A stretch of DNA of 64,000 nucleotides from the NCBI GenBank assembly GCA_947579665.1, contig OX388351.1, positions 59,032,939-59,096,938 of the forward strand, given 5' to 3'. Position 1 is the stretch's first letter. Each line of letters begins with the position of its first letter. This document shows positions 43,619 through 56,340 of the stretch, piece by piece. This stretch comes from Sympetrum striolatum (taxonomy: Eukaryota; Arthropoda; Insecta; Odonata; Libellulidae). The notes under the pieces were generated by a model. That model was not told the origin of the DNA. It did not search any database and saw nothing but the letters and a program-made list of their open reading frames with translations. Both the position numbers and the translations under genes were made by a program.

Positions 43619-44436
43619 ACCCAAAGCTGTTTTCAATGGCTGAGCCACCATTCTCAAGGATCATAAAATGATAAAATGAACATCACATCCGGTTTTAAGA
43701 TCTGATTTTGCTATTAACTGGGCCTCACATGCATTAAATCTGTCTTTTCCGCAACTTCCTCTTCTTATTTCCTTTTTTACCATTCCACATGTTTGTCTCT
43801 TCTGACAGTTTATCTAACACCCTATTTTTTGCACTCTTTCCATACTTTTTGCAATTTTATCCATTTCGTTTCTCAGATTTTGTAGCTTCTCCACTATTCC
43901 ACGCAATTCCTGAAGTGGAAACGCTTATCTTTTGCGTTGTAATGGTCGCAGTTTAAATCTCTTGGTTTGCTTCGGATCGTTTACTCCTGCCTTGCGTGCA
44001 AAAGGGCTTACGGTTGTTTATTTACCATGCTATATTTGGTATAGAGGCAATCGGCAATAATTTCCATTCACTGCCTAAGCCTCTGAGCGTTTAGACGCTA
44101 GCAGATTCTTTAAAGACATTCACAGATGGAATTAAAGGGAGAGGTAGAGCGTTGTCAACTGCATAAGAGGATGGTTCCGCGTGCTGACTCTGACGAACGA
44201 ATGAAAAGGAATATTATAAGCATTTGGTTTGATTCGTGACGTTCTGGTGGTAATAGTTTCAAAAGGTTTTTTTCATTTTTTTGAGAATCTTTCCGCCTTT
44301 TCCTGGTCAGAGATTCGTCAAAGTAAATTTCGAGGAAAATAGGTCATCGAAACGGTAAAATCTGAATTCAATTTCTCAAGTACTTATTTAAGCACATTTC
44401 TTTTAATTTTATCAATTTTTACTCCTGGAAACTTAT
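43619..44436. other. Non-coding DNA, nothing firm
   Basis: No supported gene or repeat. Confidence 0.45.
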
Positions 44437-44566
44437 TACTTTCTCCATATACGAAGTATAGAGAAAGTATTGTTTTCATGAAAAAAATCGACTTCGAGAT
44501 TTCAACGGAAATACACGTTTTGGGGTCCCTAGAACACGTTTTGACCATTTTCGGAATGATGTCTGT

Positions 44567-44604
<38 letters not shown>

Positions 44605-45467
44605 TAGTGGGCGCTCTAACGTGAAAAGTATTAGTCGTATCAATACCAAACTTCATATATAGTACTGTGGTGTGTGCTGTCAGAGTTGATTAGTTTTTGG
44701 AGTAAATCGGTAAACCGGAAGTCGAGCTTTATTCATCAGAGCTCATTTCCGGTTTTCAAAATATCTCCATAAATATGATATATAGGTATTTTGTATTACT
44801 TATAAAAGTTTTAGAAAATGTAATTTACTATAACTTTTGTATTTAACGTATTTTTGTATCACCGGTTGATTAGGAGTTATTCGTGAAATACTTTTAAACC
44901 GGAAGTAGCTGATTGTGTACTTTGTGGGCACTCTATCATAAAAACTATTTGTTGGATCAACACCAAATCTCATATATAGTATTTTAGTTGATGTCGTTAG
45001 AGTTGATTAGTTTTTGGAGTAAATCGGTTTACCGGAAGTCGAGCTTCAGTCTTCAATGCTCATTTCCGGTATTCAAAATATCTCCATAAATATGATATTT
45101 AGGTATATACTATTATTTATAAAAGTTTTGGCAAATATAATTTACTATAACTTTTGTACAAAACATATTTTTTATCACTGATTGTGTAGGAGTTATTTGT
45201 GAAATACCGATGAACCGTAAGTTCCCGATTATGTACGTTGTGGGCGCTCTGGGCGCTGTTGCGAAAGGCCAATTTCATCGTTTTTCATCGAACATGTCCC
45301 GAAAAACATTATTTATAATGTTTGTGACGTAAAAGATAATTTGAAAGAAATTAATCACTTATCTTCTAAGTTTCGATTGAATATAGAGTTCGAAAATACT
45401 GTCGTAGATAAATATTTACATCTTATATATATGGAGAAAGTCATGTGCTGGCCACATCAGATTTTTT
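44437..45467 (+). repeat. Unclassified dispersed element C, long copy with internal tandem units
   Basis: Starts with ACTTTCTCCATATACGA, whose first 31 bp (44438-44468) form a near-palindrome. It ends TATGGAGAAAGTCATGTGCTG then GGCCACATCAGATTTTTT, as at 32713-33207. Internally the block beginning GTGGGCGCTCTAACGT repeats: units start at 44607, 44924 and 45240 (317 and 316 bp), the third cut short after about 50 bp. Each full unit contains GAGTTGATTAGTTTTTGGAG, TAAATCGGT..ACCGGAAGTC, TCATTTCCGGT and CTCCATAAATATGATAT. No coding sequence recognised. Confidence 0.85.
44562..44603 (+). repeat. TG dinucleotide microsatellite
   Basis: About 20 TG steps, interrupted once by TATG, inside element C. 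The equivalent place in the other copy (32841-32877) has a shorter, interrupted TG-rich stretch, so it has expanded here. Confidence 0.95.
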
Positions 45468-46840
45468 TTCAGTGTTCTTATCCTATAAAATATAGCTAAT
45501 CCGCATCAATTAAATTAATTAACCGACATTAAGCTGCTCATCAACCTTAATCTAACGATTTATTATAGATAAATACAAACTTCAAAGACATTTATGTTAT
45601 CTTAAAATTTAAAAAACATTGCTTTACTTTAAAATGATGAAATTAAATAAGATCACGCATTGATTCTGTGGTAATAAATGTATTTAGTAATCTATATATA
45701 ATAGATAAAACATATGTAACATTAAAAGCTTTTAATCAGCAAATGTATACATTTACTAGTCAATATACTTGATGTAAAATTTCAGTAAAACTTTGAATTC
45801 GGAGTTGAAATGTAGGTATTCATTTACACATCTAATGCAGTAAAAGTATAGACAAAAGGAAACATCGAGGATGTAACCCAGCCCCTTACTCCGATTACTA
45901 CGATGCTCTTCTTACATCCGTCTATTAAATATATTTTCAATGCCTTGAGCAGAACGCTCAATACTCCATTTCTACAAGTTTGTTACTTGCACCGAACTAC
46001 GCTATCCATAAATAACTATCCCAAAGCTTAAAGTATTTTCGAACGAAAACATTAATAAGCAAAGCTGTCACATAAAACAAGTTTAATAATCAATATACAA
46101 TCTATTATCTAACTCTTACATTAACTAAGAACCTTACTTAAATGTATACACTAACCAGTAAATATATACCATGACTAGCATTCATGCTTTCACTGTAGCA
46201 TATACATGCATTTCGTGAAGCTCTATGGAGAGGAGAAGCAACCTTCCCACAACTGAAAATGCCATGCTCTATGCAAGTCACAAAGCTCCTCTCTCAATCC
46301 TCTTTAACGTAGTTAGAAGTCTACTTCCTTATCTGCATTACCGTAACAGAATTGAGATAACACTAGGACCAAAACAAGTGATTAAGTCCCAAATGTTGAT
46401 CGTTAACACATCCAAACCGTGAGCTCATTGCATTTGCTAACGTACCGCACCATTCTAAAACCTAGCTGAAATGTTCGGCTTGCTTTCCGGAGTAAAGGAT
46501 AATATACTTAATGTTGAGGCACTAAAAATAATAAGATCGAGGGGACAGAAACTTGTCTCTTGGGTGATGATGTTTAGAATGGCATCGTCATGGTCAATGT
46601 TTTGAAACTAAGGACCGGAAGAAGTGTTGCCATCCTTCGCTCATAGGTGCACGGAGAAATATAAGAGGATAATGACCCGAGTTCTTTAATTACGAAATAC
46701 ATATTTTACATACAGATCATTGCATTCTATTTACTATGAATACGATTCTAATATTCAAACATTTAATTTTATGACTATTACTGAGATGACGCTATTAACG
46801 AAGATATTTGTTTTTAAAGTAATATACGTTATAAATTCAT
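45468..46840. other. AT-rich non-coding DNA, nothing firm
   Basis: No supported gene or repeat. The 65-codon ORF at 46225-46422 has no recognisable domain. Confidence 0.45.
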
Positions 46841-46940
46841 ATGGACAGCGCGTTTACCTTTGGTAAAGGTGGTCCCAGGTTCGATTTCCGGTAGGAGCCA
46901 ATGTGCGAAATGACCTTAGTTGTCGAAGCACTTTAAACAA
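46841..46940 (+). repeat. tRNA-derived SINE-like head
   Basis: GGTAAAGGTGGTCCCAGGTT and CGATTTCCGGTAGGAGCCAA contain a B-box (GGTTCGATTTCC) and share the CAGGTTCGAT..CCGGTAGGAG block with the repeat near 8.87 kb. The 5' part is too diverged to assign an anticodon. Confidence 0.5.
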
Positions 46941-49160
46941 GTCCGCTATTACTACTTCTATTTGATATGTTTACGTGTGGGAGAATGTATCATTAATAAA
47001 TGAATTTGCTGGCAAGGTCACTTGTGATCCTTAATATCACTGAATTTAAATCGAAGGCCATTAAATCGATGAATTAAAGACTTCCACTTATATGACGATT
47101 TCGAGCGATATGTATCAGCTAATGACTGAATTAAGTTTTAACAAAGTCACTATTTTTCACTTTAACAACCTCGTATCAGTTAAATTTTATATATTTCGAA
47201 ATTTCGATCACTTGTTAAAAATCGTAAAGAGGTAATCTCTCCCGGATTTTTTATATTTTTTTCTTTTATCTTCATTTCTTTGACTGCATTATAATTTACA
47301 AATATATAAATGTTGCATTCTCTACTCCTTTTTAGTCGCTTTATAGAGCTTCAGTCGACAAACAAGATATTCTGCTCCCTAAGCAAAGGGAATTAATTCA
47401 AATTACTCCTCAAAGAGTACGAAAAATTACTCGGGCAACCGTAAAATTCGCACTATAGAAAGGCTCCGTAAAAAAAATTGGTCTATTTAATCCTCTCGTG
47501 ACGTTATTTTAAGATACATCTTCTACTCGAAATCAATATTCAAAACATCATATAGCCCATATTTCTATCTTCCATCGCTATTTTCAATTTTCCCTCTATT
47601 TTTTACGCATGCATCTCTCCAACTTCCCTCTCTAGCTCTTTATTCCATGGTTTTAAGTTGCAGTACTCTTTTCATATAATTGAGGCTTCTTTAGACTGGA
47701 TATCGTCTTCGCAGTGGAATTCCCTTTGAGTACCCCCGTCGTTAAAACCTCTTTTTTATTACGCTCCTTTTCGAAGCTACCAGCGTTGCATTCCTTTCAA
47801 AGCCCATTTAATTCTCGGCTCTCCTGGATGTGAATAGGTAACTGGATACTCTTGGTTCTTACGTTGCGACTCGTTTGTGATTATACGTAATATTCCTCGC
47901 AGTGGACGGTGATGATTGTGTTACAAACTTGAACAAGGGGATTTGCTGTAATTCACACTAGTGACCACTTCTTTTCCGCCTCTCATATTCGTGAGTAATT
48001 CAACGGATTAGTGGAACTAAAAACGGATTATCAATCCTTTGGATTGTGTAACTGCGTTTTCTGCCAAACTACGTCGCTATCAGATTAATGCGAATAATGC
48101 TTGCAAGTGAAACTTGCATTAATTGGCTTGTCAAAATTACTATCACTAGGCATGTATTAGTGGAGATTGAGTAGGATATCGTTATAGGGATTTTCGATTA
48201 TAATCGTTTGCGTGAGTATTTTTCCAACCAGTAAGAGAAACTTTTGTGTTAAAACGAGCTGATTAGCTATCGCAGATTCGGAAATCTCTAGAAATTGATG
48301 CCTGTGATAATGATTTTGAACTCTTCTTTCTTCCTAGTAATAATTTCTGAAAAGTCAATCAAAGTGACTTTATTCTTCTTAGGTACACGTTATGTATACT
48401 CTTCATCATCGAAGAGGTTGGTTGAAAACGGTTTTAACGGTGGATGAGGCTAAATTTTAAATGCGTTAACAGATTTTACATACTAATACAGCAAGTAAGA
48501 TAACTTCCACATTAAATTATAGATAAACTCATATCGATATCAATATTTTTAACTGTTAATGCTCACTGAAAGAAACTGTTTTTATTAATTACCAATTAAT
48601 GTATTGGTGAAAATATCGTAAATTAATACATGCCAATACTCAACATTCATATAAATCAATACTACGTTTTAATTTAGAATTACTTGATTGATCAAAAAGG
48701 TTATGAAAAAAGGGGATTTTTTTACAATTTAAACTGATATATAAAGTTTGCATACTTATATATAAGTGAATGCATCCCAAAATAAATATTTTATATTCTA
48801 AATATTGATTGAAATTAATTACTTCCGTTACCTTGGCAATGTTGATTAGTTAGCTGATTCTGTAAAAAAATTAGAAACTAATTACGTTCTCATGTATTGG
48901 AAGAAACTCATATGTATTCATGCAACTGTTGCAAAAAAATTTACATAATGAATTCCTCAACACGTAAAATCAAACAGTTTTTTAGAAAAGTTATTTTTTA
49001 ATAGGAAGAGTGATTAAAATCTACGAAAGGCTAATGGAATAATCAAATTCATTGGAAGGATTACGCGTGTGGTACTGAATAACTTAATCCTGTTTATGAG
49101 GTTTTTGTCGCAGACTAATGCCCTATTCTCCTGTGAGAAATAATCGAGATATCTTCACCG
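46941..49160. other. AT-rich non-coding DNA, nothing seen
   Basis: No supported gene or repeat. Confidence 0.5.
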
Positions 49161-49680
49161 CAATCCCTTGATTACCTGAAATTCGAATAACGAGAGGGAT
49201 CTCAGAGGTTAAGACGTCACTCGGAATAATGAAGCCATAATCCTCCGCGTATCTACAACTTTTGCTCAGGTTATACTACGCCGCTCTTGTTTGTGTAATA
49301 TCTCCTCATAATGAAGCAAATAAACTCGGAAAAGGTAGCCTAGGACCGGGGTCGCGGTCGGGGAATTTAACGTCTCCATAAGAGAGTTAATGGGATTAAT
49401 GGAGATAAAATTTAAGAGAGTGGGAGAGGGTAACGTGGAAGGGGAAGGACGTGGAGGCGTCGCACCGCGAAGCAGAACTGCATACGGAGGTCGTTTTTCC
49501 AATCCGATGCCGCCGAAGAGGGCGCAGAGCCGAATTAATTACCCTCATTAGGGGAGATATCTGTATTTTGAGAATATGGAGGTGGACGATGCGGGAGAGA
49601 TCGAATCATAAGTTTGGAGAGAGTTGTGCGGATGTATTTCCCTACCCTTACCATCCACCGCTTTGCTGAAATATATTTCT
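49161..49680. other. GC-richer island, candidate conserved non-coding DNA
   Basis: CpG words (GACCGGGGTCGCGGTCGGGG, GGAGGCGTCGCACCGCG, GATGCCGCCGAAGAGGGCG) alternate with ATTA-type sites (GAGTTAATGGGATTAATGG near 49384, AATTAATTACCCTCATTAGG near 49533). This mix is typical of developmental regulatory DNA in insects. No ORF has a recognisable domain. Confidence 0.35.
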
Positions 49681-49962
49681 CTGAAATTGGAAGGATTGCG
49701 TTAATATTTTCCGTTATTTAAAAACACTTTCCAACTCAAGAGTGATGAATTTTATTGAGAATTGTTTGTGGGAATATTAACGATTCACCTGATTTTATTT
49801 ATGATGTGTGGCTGATTTAAAAAAATTATATTTTACCTAAAGTGTGTAAATGTATGAGCTAAAAATGTATTTTAAAATCTTATTGCAAAATATTTTTCAA
49901 ACTAAATATATATTAATTAAAACTAAATATCGAAAAGAAAATCTGTAATAAATGATTATTCT
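49681..49962. other. AT-rich spacer
   Basis: Nothing recognised. Confidence 0.45.
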
Positions 49963-50640
49963 TACAGCCTCCGAGGGGTAAACCTAATGACAGTAGAATC
50001 GGTGAAGTATATTGTAGTAACTCTCACGAAAAATCTATCATGGAGTGCCTACATCCAAAATATACGTGGAAAAGCAGTTGAGAAACTCGGCTTCGTTAAA
50101 AGGATAATCGGTAGGAGCGAATAAAAAGTTCGGGAGAGATGTTACTTAGTCAGTTCTTACCTTGAATATGTAGGTAGTGTATGGGACTCTGCCGACAAAT
50201 GTCATATTCGGGATTTAGAAAATGTACAGCGAAAGGCGTTACGATTTGTAAAGAATTGCTACGATAAAACAGAGAGTGTTACTCAGATGTTAAAGGACGC
50301 GGGATGGGAATCATTAGAAGATAGAAGAAAAATTCAAAGAATAAATTTATTAAAATAAGTTCAGAGAAATTACGTTTTCAGATGATGTAACCGATATAAT
50401 GCGACCCCCCTGTTATATGGGCCGTTCTGATACTGCCAGAAAGATTAGGGAAATAGATGCTAGAACGAATCTTTTCAAAAATTCATTTTTTCCACGAAGT
50501 ATATGCGAAAGTAACCGTTTAGGAAAATAGAGTAAATGTGCTTGTACCCCATGCCACACGCCGAAAGGAGGCTTGCAGGGTTCTTACATAGACATATCTT
50601 GGAATATATTGCTGATCTTTAATGTTATTTTTTGTATATT
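49963..50640 (+). mobile_element. 5'-truncated non-LTR retrotransposon (LINE) 3' end
   Basis: Translation gives the C-terminal part of a LINE reverse-transcriptase protein. YSLRGVNLMTVESVKYIVVT is the thumb-region block usually ending YLGV. KNLSWSAYI follows, then YLEYVGSVWD and LENVQRKALRFV, the standard 'qrkalRfv' motif, then DAGWESLEDRR. After a frameshift near 50356-50370 it continues GRSDTARKIREIDARTNLFK and NSFFPRSICESNRL, the conserved C-terminal NSFFPRxIxxWN block. It has one in-frame stop before the frameshift and others after it. The jockey/CR1/L2 group is the likely home. A shorter relative lies at 61.9 kb. Confidence 0.88.
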
Positions 50641-51479
50641 ATAAAAAGCATTTTGATGAATGACGACAGTGCGACGAGCTGTTAGTGTTAAATGGGGTTT
50701 AAGCCATCCGTCAGTCCCATTCTTGCGTCCCGGACACGCAGATGGCTTTTAGGGCCATCATTCGTCTGTTGTAATCTTATGAAACTCAAACCCAAGTCTA
50801 TGTCTTTATTACGCTTTAAGAGTTGGCAACAGCTTCGTATAAATCTTCTTCGAAATCTTCAAAATCACAAATGAAAAACTATCAATCAAAAAGCTTATAG
50901 CTTAGTAACATATTTAGGAACAGTGACTCTTCATAAAATTTTACAAAAATTAAATAAATACCAATGAAAACAGTAAATACCATGAGCACAATGCAAAGGA
51001 AACTTCAAAATAATATGATCTCAATGTAAAACATTTTACAGCTTTCAAATGATTTTCAAACAATGATTAAAAATATTTATGTTATTTGAAGATAAATTAT
51101 TTAACTAACTTAATAAATTTCATTTCCTTAGTAAATAAACGAAAATGTATATATTTTAACGTGGTAAGCCAATGCACAATTCATGGATTGCTCTTTGAAA
51201 TTTGAGCGAGCTAATGTTATCTCAGGTAATTTTGTATTAAAGAGCTGCAACTATTGTTATTTTTTAGTCTCAGTGGAATTTCGGAAAAGTTTGCATAATG
51301 AACGCTTCATTATTTAAAAAAAACGTGTTTTTATGCCATTGGGCGATATATTTAATATTTTAAATAATTCTCTTTCGACGAATATTGGCGATGTTCATTT
51401 GTCTGAGGATTGGATAAATGGTTTCTATTGTAGTAATCTATCTTCCCCTCTCGTAGACTACTTCATTCGCAAATTTTCT
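50641..51479. other. AT-rich non-coding DNA, possibly part LINE 3' UTR
   Basis: The first bases may be untranslated sequence of the LINE. A 60-codon ORF at 50692-50874 has no recognisable domain. Otherwise nothing. Confidence 0.4.
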
Positions 51480-51910
51480 TGGTAATGATGTTTCGAGGCG
51501 TAACCGAATCTCACAGGACTTCATCATCGCATTTTCCTATGCACCGGTCCGCGTCCATATCGAGGTCATCACTGCATCTCTCGGACGATCGAGCGACTAG
51601 GAGAGAGTGCGAATAGTCGAGCGGAGCCCATAACCGTTTGTCAACGTTCGAATTCCCTCCCCTTTCAGATTCCCTCCCCTTTTAACCCAATGACCTTACT
51701 CGTGTCAACCTGAACTCACGACCTATGACGCTCTCTTTCTTTCTGTCACTCCGCTGTCTCAGGACTTCTTTCTCCTTCATTGGAGAGTTGAAATAGAGCC
51801 CCGGAAAATCTCCAACAACGGGGAAAATGAGGGAACCCTTCTCTCGGTCGCTGGTGCTTTCATCAGGAAAGTTCTATCTCCGTTGCGTTGTCCTTTAAAT
51901 TAAGCAAACA
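51480..51910. other. GC-richer island, candidate conserved non-coding DNA
   Basis: CpG-containing words (ACCGGTCCGCGTCCATATCG, CTCTCGGACGATCGAGCG) and a tandem-like TCCCTCCCCTTTCAGA / TTCCCTCCCCTTTTAA pair near 51653-51680. No coding signal. Confidence 0.3.
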
Positions 51911-52790
51911 TCCTTTGAATTTGAGCCTTTTGCGATAGAATTTGTGTAACCGTAGAAGTTTGATATTGAATTTTTCATATATATTTATGTACTAAACAAG
52001 GAAATGAATATATGAGATTGAAAAATACAATAAAAATTATGTATTAAATACATAAGAATAATCCAATGTTTTAAAAAAATGCAGTCTTTGAATTTTAGGT
52101 AGTACTTAAATTGATTTAATTTTTAAAATTTATCAAACGAATCAATAAATTAGAATTTATGACATAATGTATGATATAAAAAAACAAATAACATGTAAAA
52201 AAGGCAATAATACATTACATAATATATTTATAATTATTTTTTTCAGTTAATTAGACTACTAAAGTACAGGTTTACTCCTAACTAAAGTATTTCATTCTTA
52301 TAAAATTTTAAAATATATGGTTTAGCTCTGACATAATGCGCCTTATCACATAGATTTAAAATTCATAAACTCTAGGTAAAACGTAGTTTTTGAAATATAG
52401 GTTCCTTCCAGGTCTTATCTTCTTCATTGTGGCAACATGCGATTTAATGATCTTCAAATCAACGACTTGGTTGTGTAACGTAATCTTTCTCATCCATAAT
52501 ATATTCTTTATCCTATTTGTGCAAAAATATCTCCCAAAATAGAAGAATAATGGTAATGATTAGGATTATTTATGCCCAATTGCAGGTCATTTAACGGAGA
52601 TATCTAAATCGAGGTAGCAAATTTTTCTTAACGTTTTTCTTAATCTTGGGCGGTTATCATATAATTGAGTCTTTTCGATTTTTTTAAGAAATGGAATGTA
52701 TAAGAATGCGAAAATTTATTATAGGTAATAGAACTTATATCTGCTGAAGGGAATATTAAAAATTAATTCTGAAAGGCTCACGTTTTTACC
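51911..52790. other. AT-rich non-coding DNA, nothing seen
   Basis: No supported gene or repeat. Confidence 0.5.
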
Positions 52791-53140
52791 ATGGTCAGCG
52801 TTTACTATAGATCTGTATGCTTTGTATATCGCTTTTCATTATGGTAATATTTCAGTATTTTTGGCTTGACCAATATATCCACCCCATTTGGGGATTTACT
52901 ATAAAGCCCCTTATGTCTCGAGTAGGAGCTTACGCTAAGACCGGATATGTCAGGTGGCGGTCGAAGGTGTTAATGGCATACCGAAAGCGTCCAAACTGAT
53001 AACATCCAGTTCAACACCCACAGCATCTGCCATCGGATCGGAAACGATATCCCACCTTCGGGGAAATCTGATTGAGGTGCAATCTATGCTGATAAGGGGT
53101 GAAACGAGCCTTCTATACAGACCGAACTAGTGAAATTCTA
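52791..53140. other. Balanced-composition patch of unknown nature
   Basis: About 350 bp with texture unlike its flanks (GACCGGATATGTCAGGTGGC, CGGAAACGATATCCCACCTT, GATAAGGGGTGAAACGAGCC). It could be part of an old mobile element or an exon. No domain or repeat partner found inside the window. Confidence 0.25.
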
Positions 53141-54600
53141 TGACGCTCTTGAAATTGATTGATTGTCCCTAGTTGGATATTCATTGGAACGGCCAATTTT
53201 ATCAAGCTACTTTTTTATTGGGGTTAAATAGTTTTAGTTCTTAAAGCATCTTTGCTAATTTTTAATTAATTTATTTTCCCAATATTTATAAAAATTGAAC
53301 CGTTATTCGATTACTTATCTATTCTCTCATATTACTTATCTAATTATACGAACAATACAACAACATACAATAATAAATTTAGGTATAGGTGATTAATTTT
53401 CGCATTCAAAAGCATTTAAAAAAGGAAGTTATGATCGCATCCTGTATTTCAAGAATGGATATAATGCCACTTTCACTTAAAATTAAGTCGAATGCGTTGT
53501 GTAAACGGCACTTAAAGTTTTTAAAGTACATTGTACATGACCGTACAGAGCATGCTTCATAGTGTGCGATATCTCACTAATATAAATACAATGTCGCTAG
53601 AAGGAGAAAGAAGACGGTATATCTAGACAAAGCCCAAGGAAGAATTCAAGGACAAAGCAGCCATAGCTGGAATTTGTGACTAAAAATAAATTCACGGGAC
53701 CATTGCGCCGTAGATAAATGCAACCCGCAAAGCATAACTGCCTCGCGGGTGGCTGTACTACAGGGCTTCCTCCCACATTATGTATAGCGTTTCTTCTACT
53801 CTACCTCTACCTACCTAGAGGTGTTTGTTTTTCGCACAAGCGATAAAACCAACAGATAACGCGAATTTTGGCCGATTTAGCGAAATAACGCTAATTTCGG
53901 CAGTATTGATAATCAGCACGTATTTTGGCGTTTTTTGATTCATTCATCGTCTGTAAGAAAGGGAAATGTAATTTTGGTAAGATTTAAATAAATGTACAAT
54001 GTATACTATATATACTTGTATAATTTACGTATTTACTGTCATATTTTTTATCACTCATGACATATTTGCTTACGCGAATTCAGCTTAGATCTTATGCAAT
54101 AAATTCCCAAAATTTTCTTTCTATTATGGATGATCACAAAATGTCGCCTAATTCCATGAAGAAATATGTTTTCCCCTAACATCTATCGTGTTAATATGCT
54201 TTTCATGAAAATATCATGTTTTGTTGATCTGCAGGTGTGAACATATTTTCCTTAGGTGTAAACAGTACAGTTTTAAATAAATTTACATTAACTTATTAAT
54301 TTAATATTTTGTATAATTTACAGGTAATAATATTTCCAATGCTTTTAAGCTATGCTTATGCTATTTTTATGCTAAATTGTGCCTAATATTTTTCCTTTGC
54401 TTAAATGAGACTCTGTGAAAAATAGTAACACCAAATTAAGGAAACATAATAAAAACCCAAAACACCGCAATATGGTTTTCAAATCAACAAATTTCAGAAA
54501 AATAAACATTTTCAAACACCTATACCTATACTCTTCTATCTACCACCAGCTGAATTACGCTATGGCTAAAATAGGAAGCTTGAGGCATCTTTCGACCTAG
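53141..54600. other. AT-rich DNA with a mixed patch at 53.6-53.95 kb
   Basis: The patch contains ACCCGCAAAGCATAACTGCC and CTCGCGGGTGGCTG and repeated CG-AATTTTGGC-type strings (GCGAATTTTGGCCGATTTAG, CGCTAATTTCGGC). No gene supported. Confidence 0.4.
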
Positions 54601-55230
54601 ACTTGCTGCGTAGGCTTCTACCTTGGGATTGTCTTAATAGCAGACCGAAATGTCTCTCGTCGCACGCGTGGAATACTTAATTCCCCAAAAATATCGGAGG
54701 AAACCGCTCTTAACATTTTAAGTTGGGGGTCGTTTCGCGTCTAATTACCCTCATCTTTTGCCATTTGCAAAAGTTCCGGTCGTCCTTTCCGATGCGGTGC
54801 GTGGGCGGCAGACATCATGGAATGTGGAGGAGTAGCAGTAGGCTTTGGGGAATTTTCACGCGGAGTTAGTCGCGCGAATAAGTAAAAGGTAACGCCTTAG
54901 GCGAAGCTCCGGCTGAGGACGAAAAGAGATTCAGCACAAAAGGGATTTAAAAATTCCTCTAATCCTTCCGAGCTATTTCCTCTGAAAATCCGAGCATTAA
55001 AAGCGCGTGAAGTGCATAACCGCCGCAAAAGAGTTTCTTAAATCTCTTCTTAGGCTTGCCTGGGAGCAGTTTTTATCCTTCACAAACACCTTGAGCTCAG
55101 AAGAACTCGTTATGGGCGGAGATCGAAAGAAATCTTAGTATATAAACTACCTGGGGGACGAAATCGTGCCCCCTGATAACCTGCAAAGAGATTTTTCTCT
55201 GAAAGTTTCAGTTGGCAGAGCACTGTGATT
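54601..55230. other. GC-richer island, candidate conserved non-coding DNA
   Basis: CpG-rich from about 54640 to 55160 (CCGATGCGGTGCGTGGGCGG, GAGTTAGTCGCGCG). It shares the 13-bp string TAATTACCCTCAT (54742-54754) with the island at 49.5 kb. No coding ORF. Confidence 0.33.
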
Positions 55231-56340
55231 CGCTCCATCGTTCTGAAATATTTGATAAGTGAATTTCATTTTAGTTTTTAAAATTATATTCTACAGTGTA
55301 TTCTATTTTCATGTACCCTTTGTAAGTTTCACTTTGACTTTGGCGTTTAGCGATTCTCACTAAAGGAATTTACTGTATAATTTCGTCCATTTGTGGTTTT
55401 TGAACTACAAGTAGTTTATTTACATAAGCTATTGTTGATTCCGATGTGTATAAAATCAGTGAAGGCGTTTTTTAACACTGATTGCTTTATTGCAAAAGTG
55501 CAGTGGAGAGTACTTATCGCTGTTTATCGTGCTGTAATAAGGGTACAGTATTTTAATGCTGAAAAGCTCCTAGCGCAAATTTATTTATAAGCCATATAAA
55601 AACAAAATTACAATGAGCTACAATTAAACTACTTAAATATTTCTTTGAATGAATTTCAAAATTCATTTTGTTATTAATAGAATTACTAAAGGAAAGAAGC
55701 ATTTATAAATAGTATTTCTAACTTGGAAAATTTGTAACAGTATTACTGCAATGGTTATAGTTTATTTAAAGCATATAATTCATCATTAAACAAAATTATT
55801 CACATAAGTTGGCCGTATCTTTGAAAGACAGAGCTGGCGGGCTATTCTATTATATATGTTTTAATTATGAAGGAGAGCTGCAATTTTATGAATTGAATCT
55901 TTCTGGAGACAACAAAGCATTTTTTCAGCCCATTAATAAGTTATAAATTCCATTTTGAAATTGATTTATACGATAACATTTTTTTATATGGTGGACCAAT
56001 AGAGGCAACAATATAAAAACGTAATGTAATATTTTCTCACAGTAATGGTCTGTGCTAGACGTTTTGCTCAAAAACGTTTCTTAAAAGTTCATAAGTTTCA
56101 TAAATGATAATCTAGCATCTAATCTTCACCTAAAATAAACTAAATTATGATAACCTGATCATTCAGGGATATCTAGTGTTAAAACGATACTTTAAATAGA
56201 CAATGGGTTTTATAATATACTCGTATATCTTATTGAGATGTGCAGCGTGCAAACGTGAAAATATAATCTTGGATAGCTATTAGTGTTTCGCTAGGCTAAT
56301 ACTTATTTCTTTATTGATATTGAATATGAGATCTAGCTAA
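55231..56340. other. AT-rich non-coding DNA, nothing seen
   Basis: No supported gene or repeat. Confidence 0.5.
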
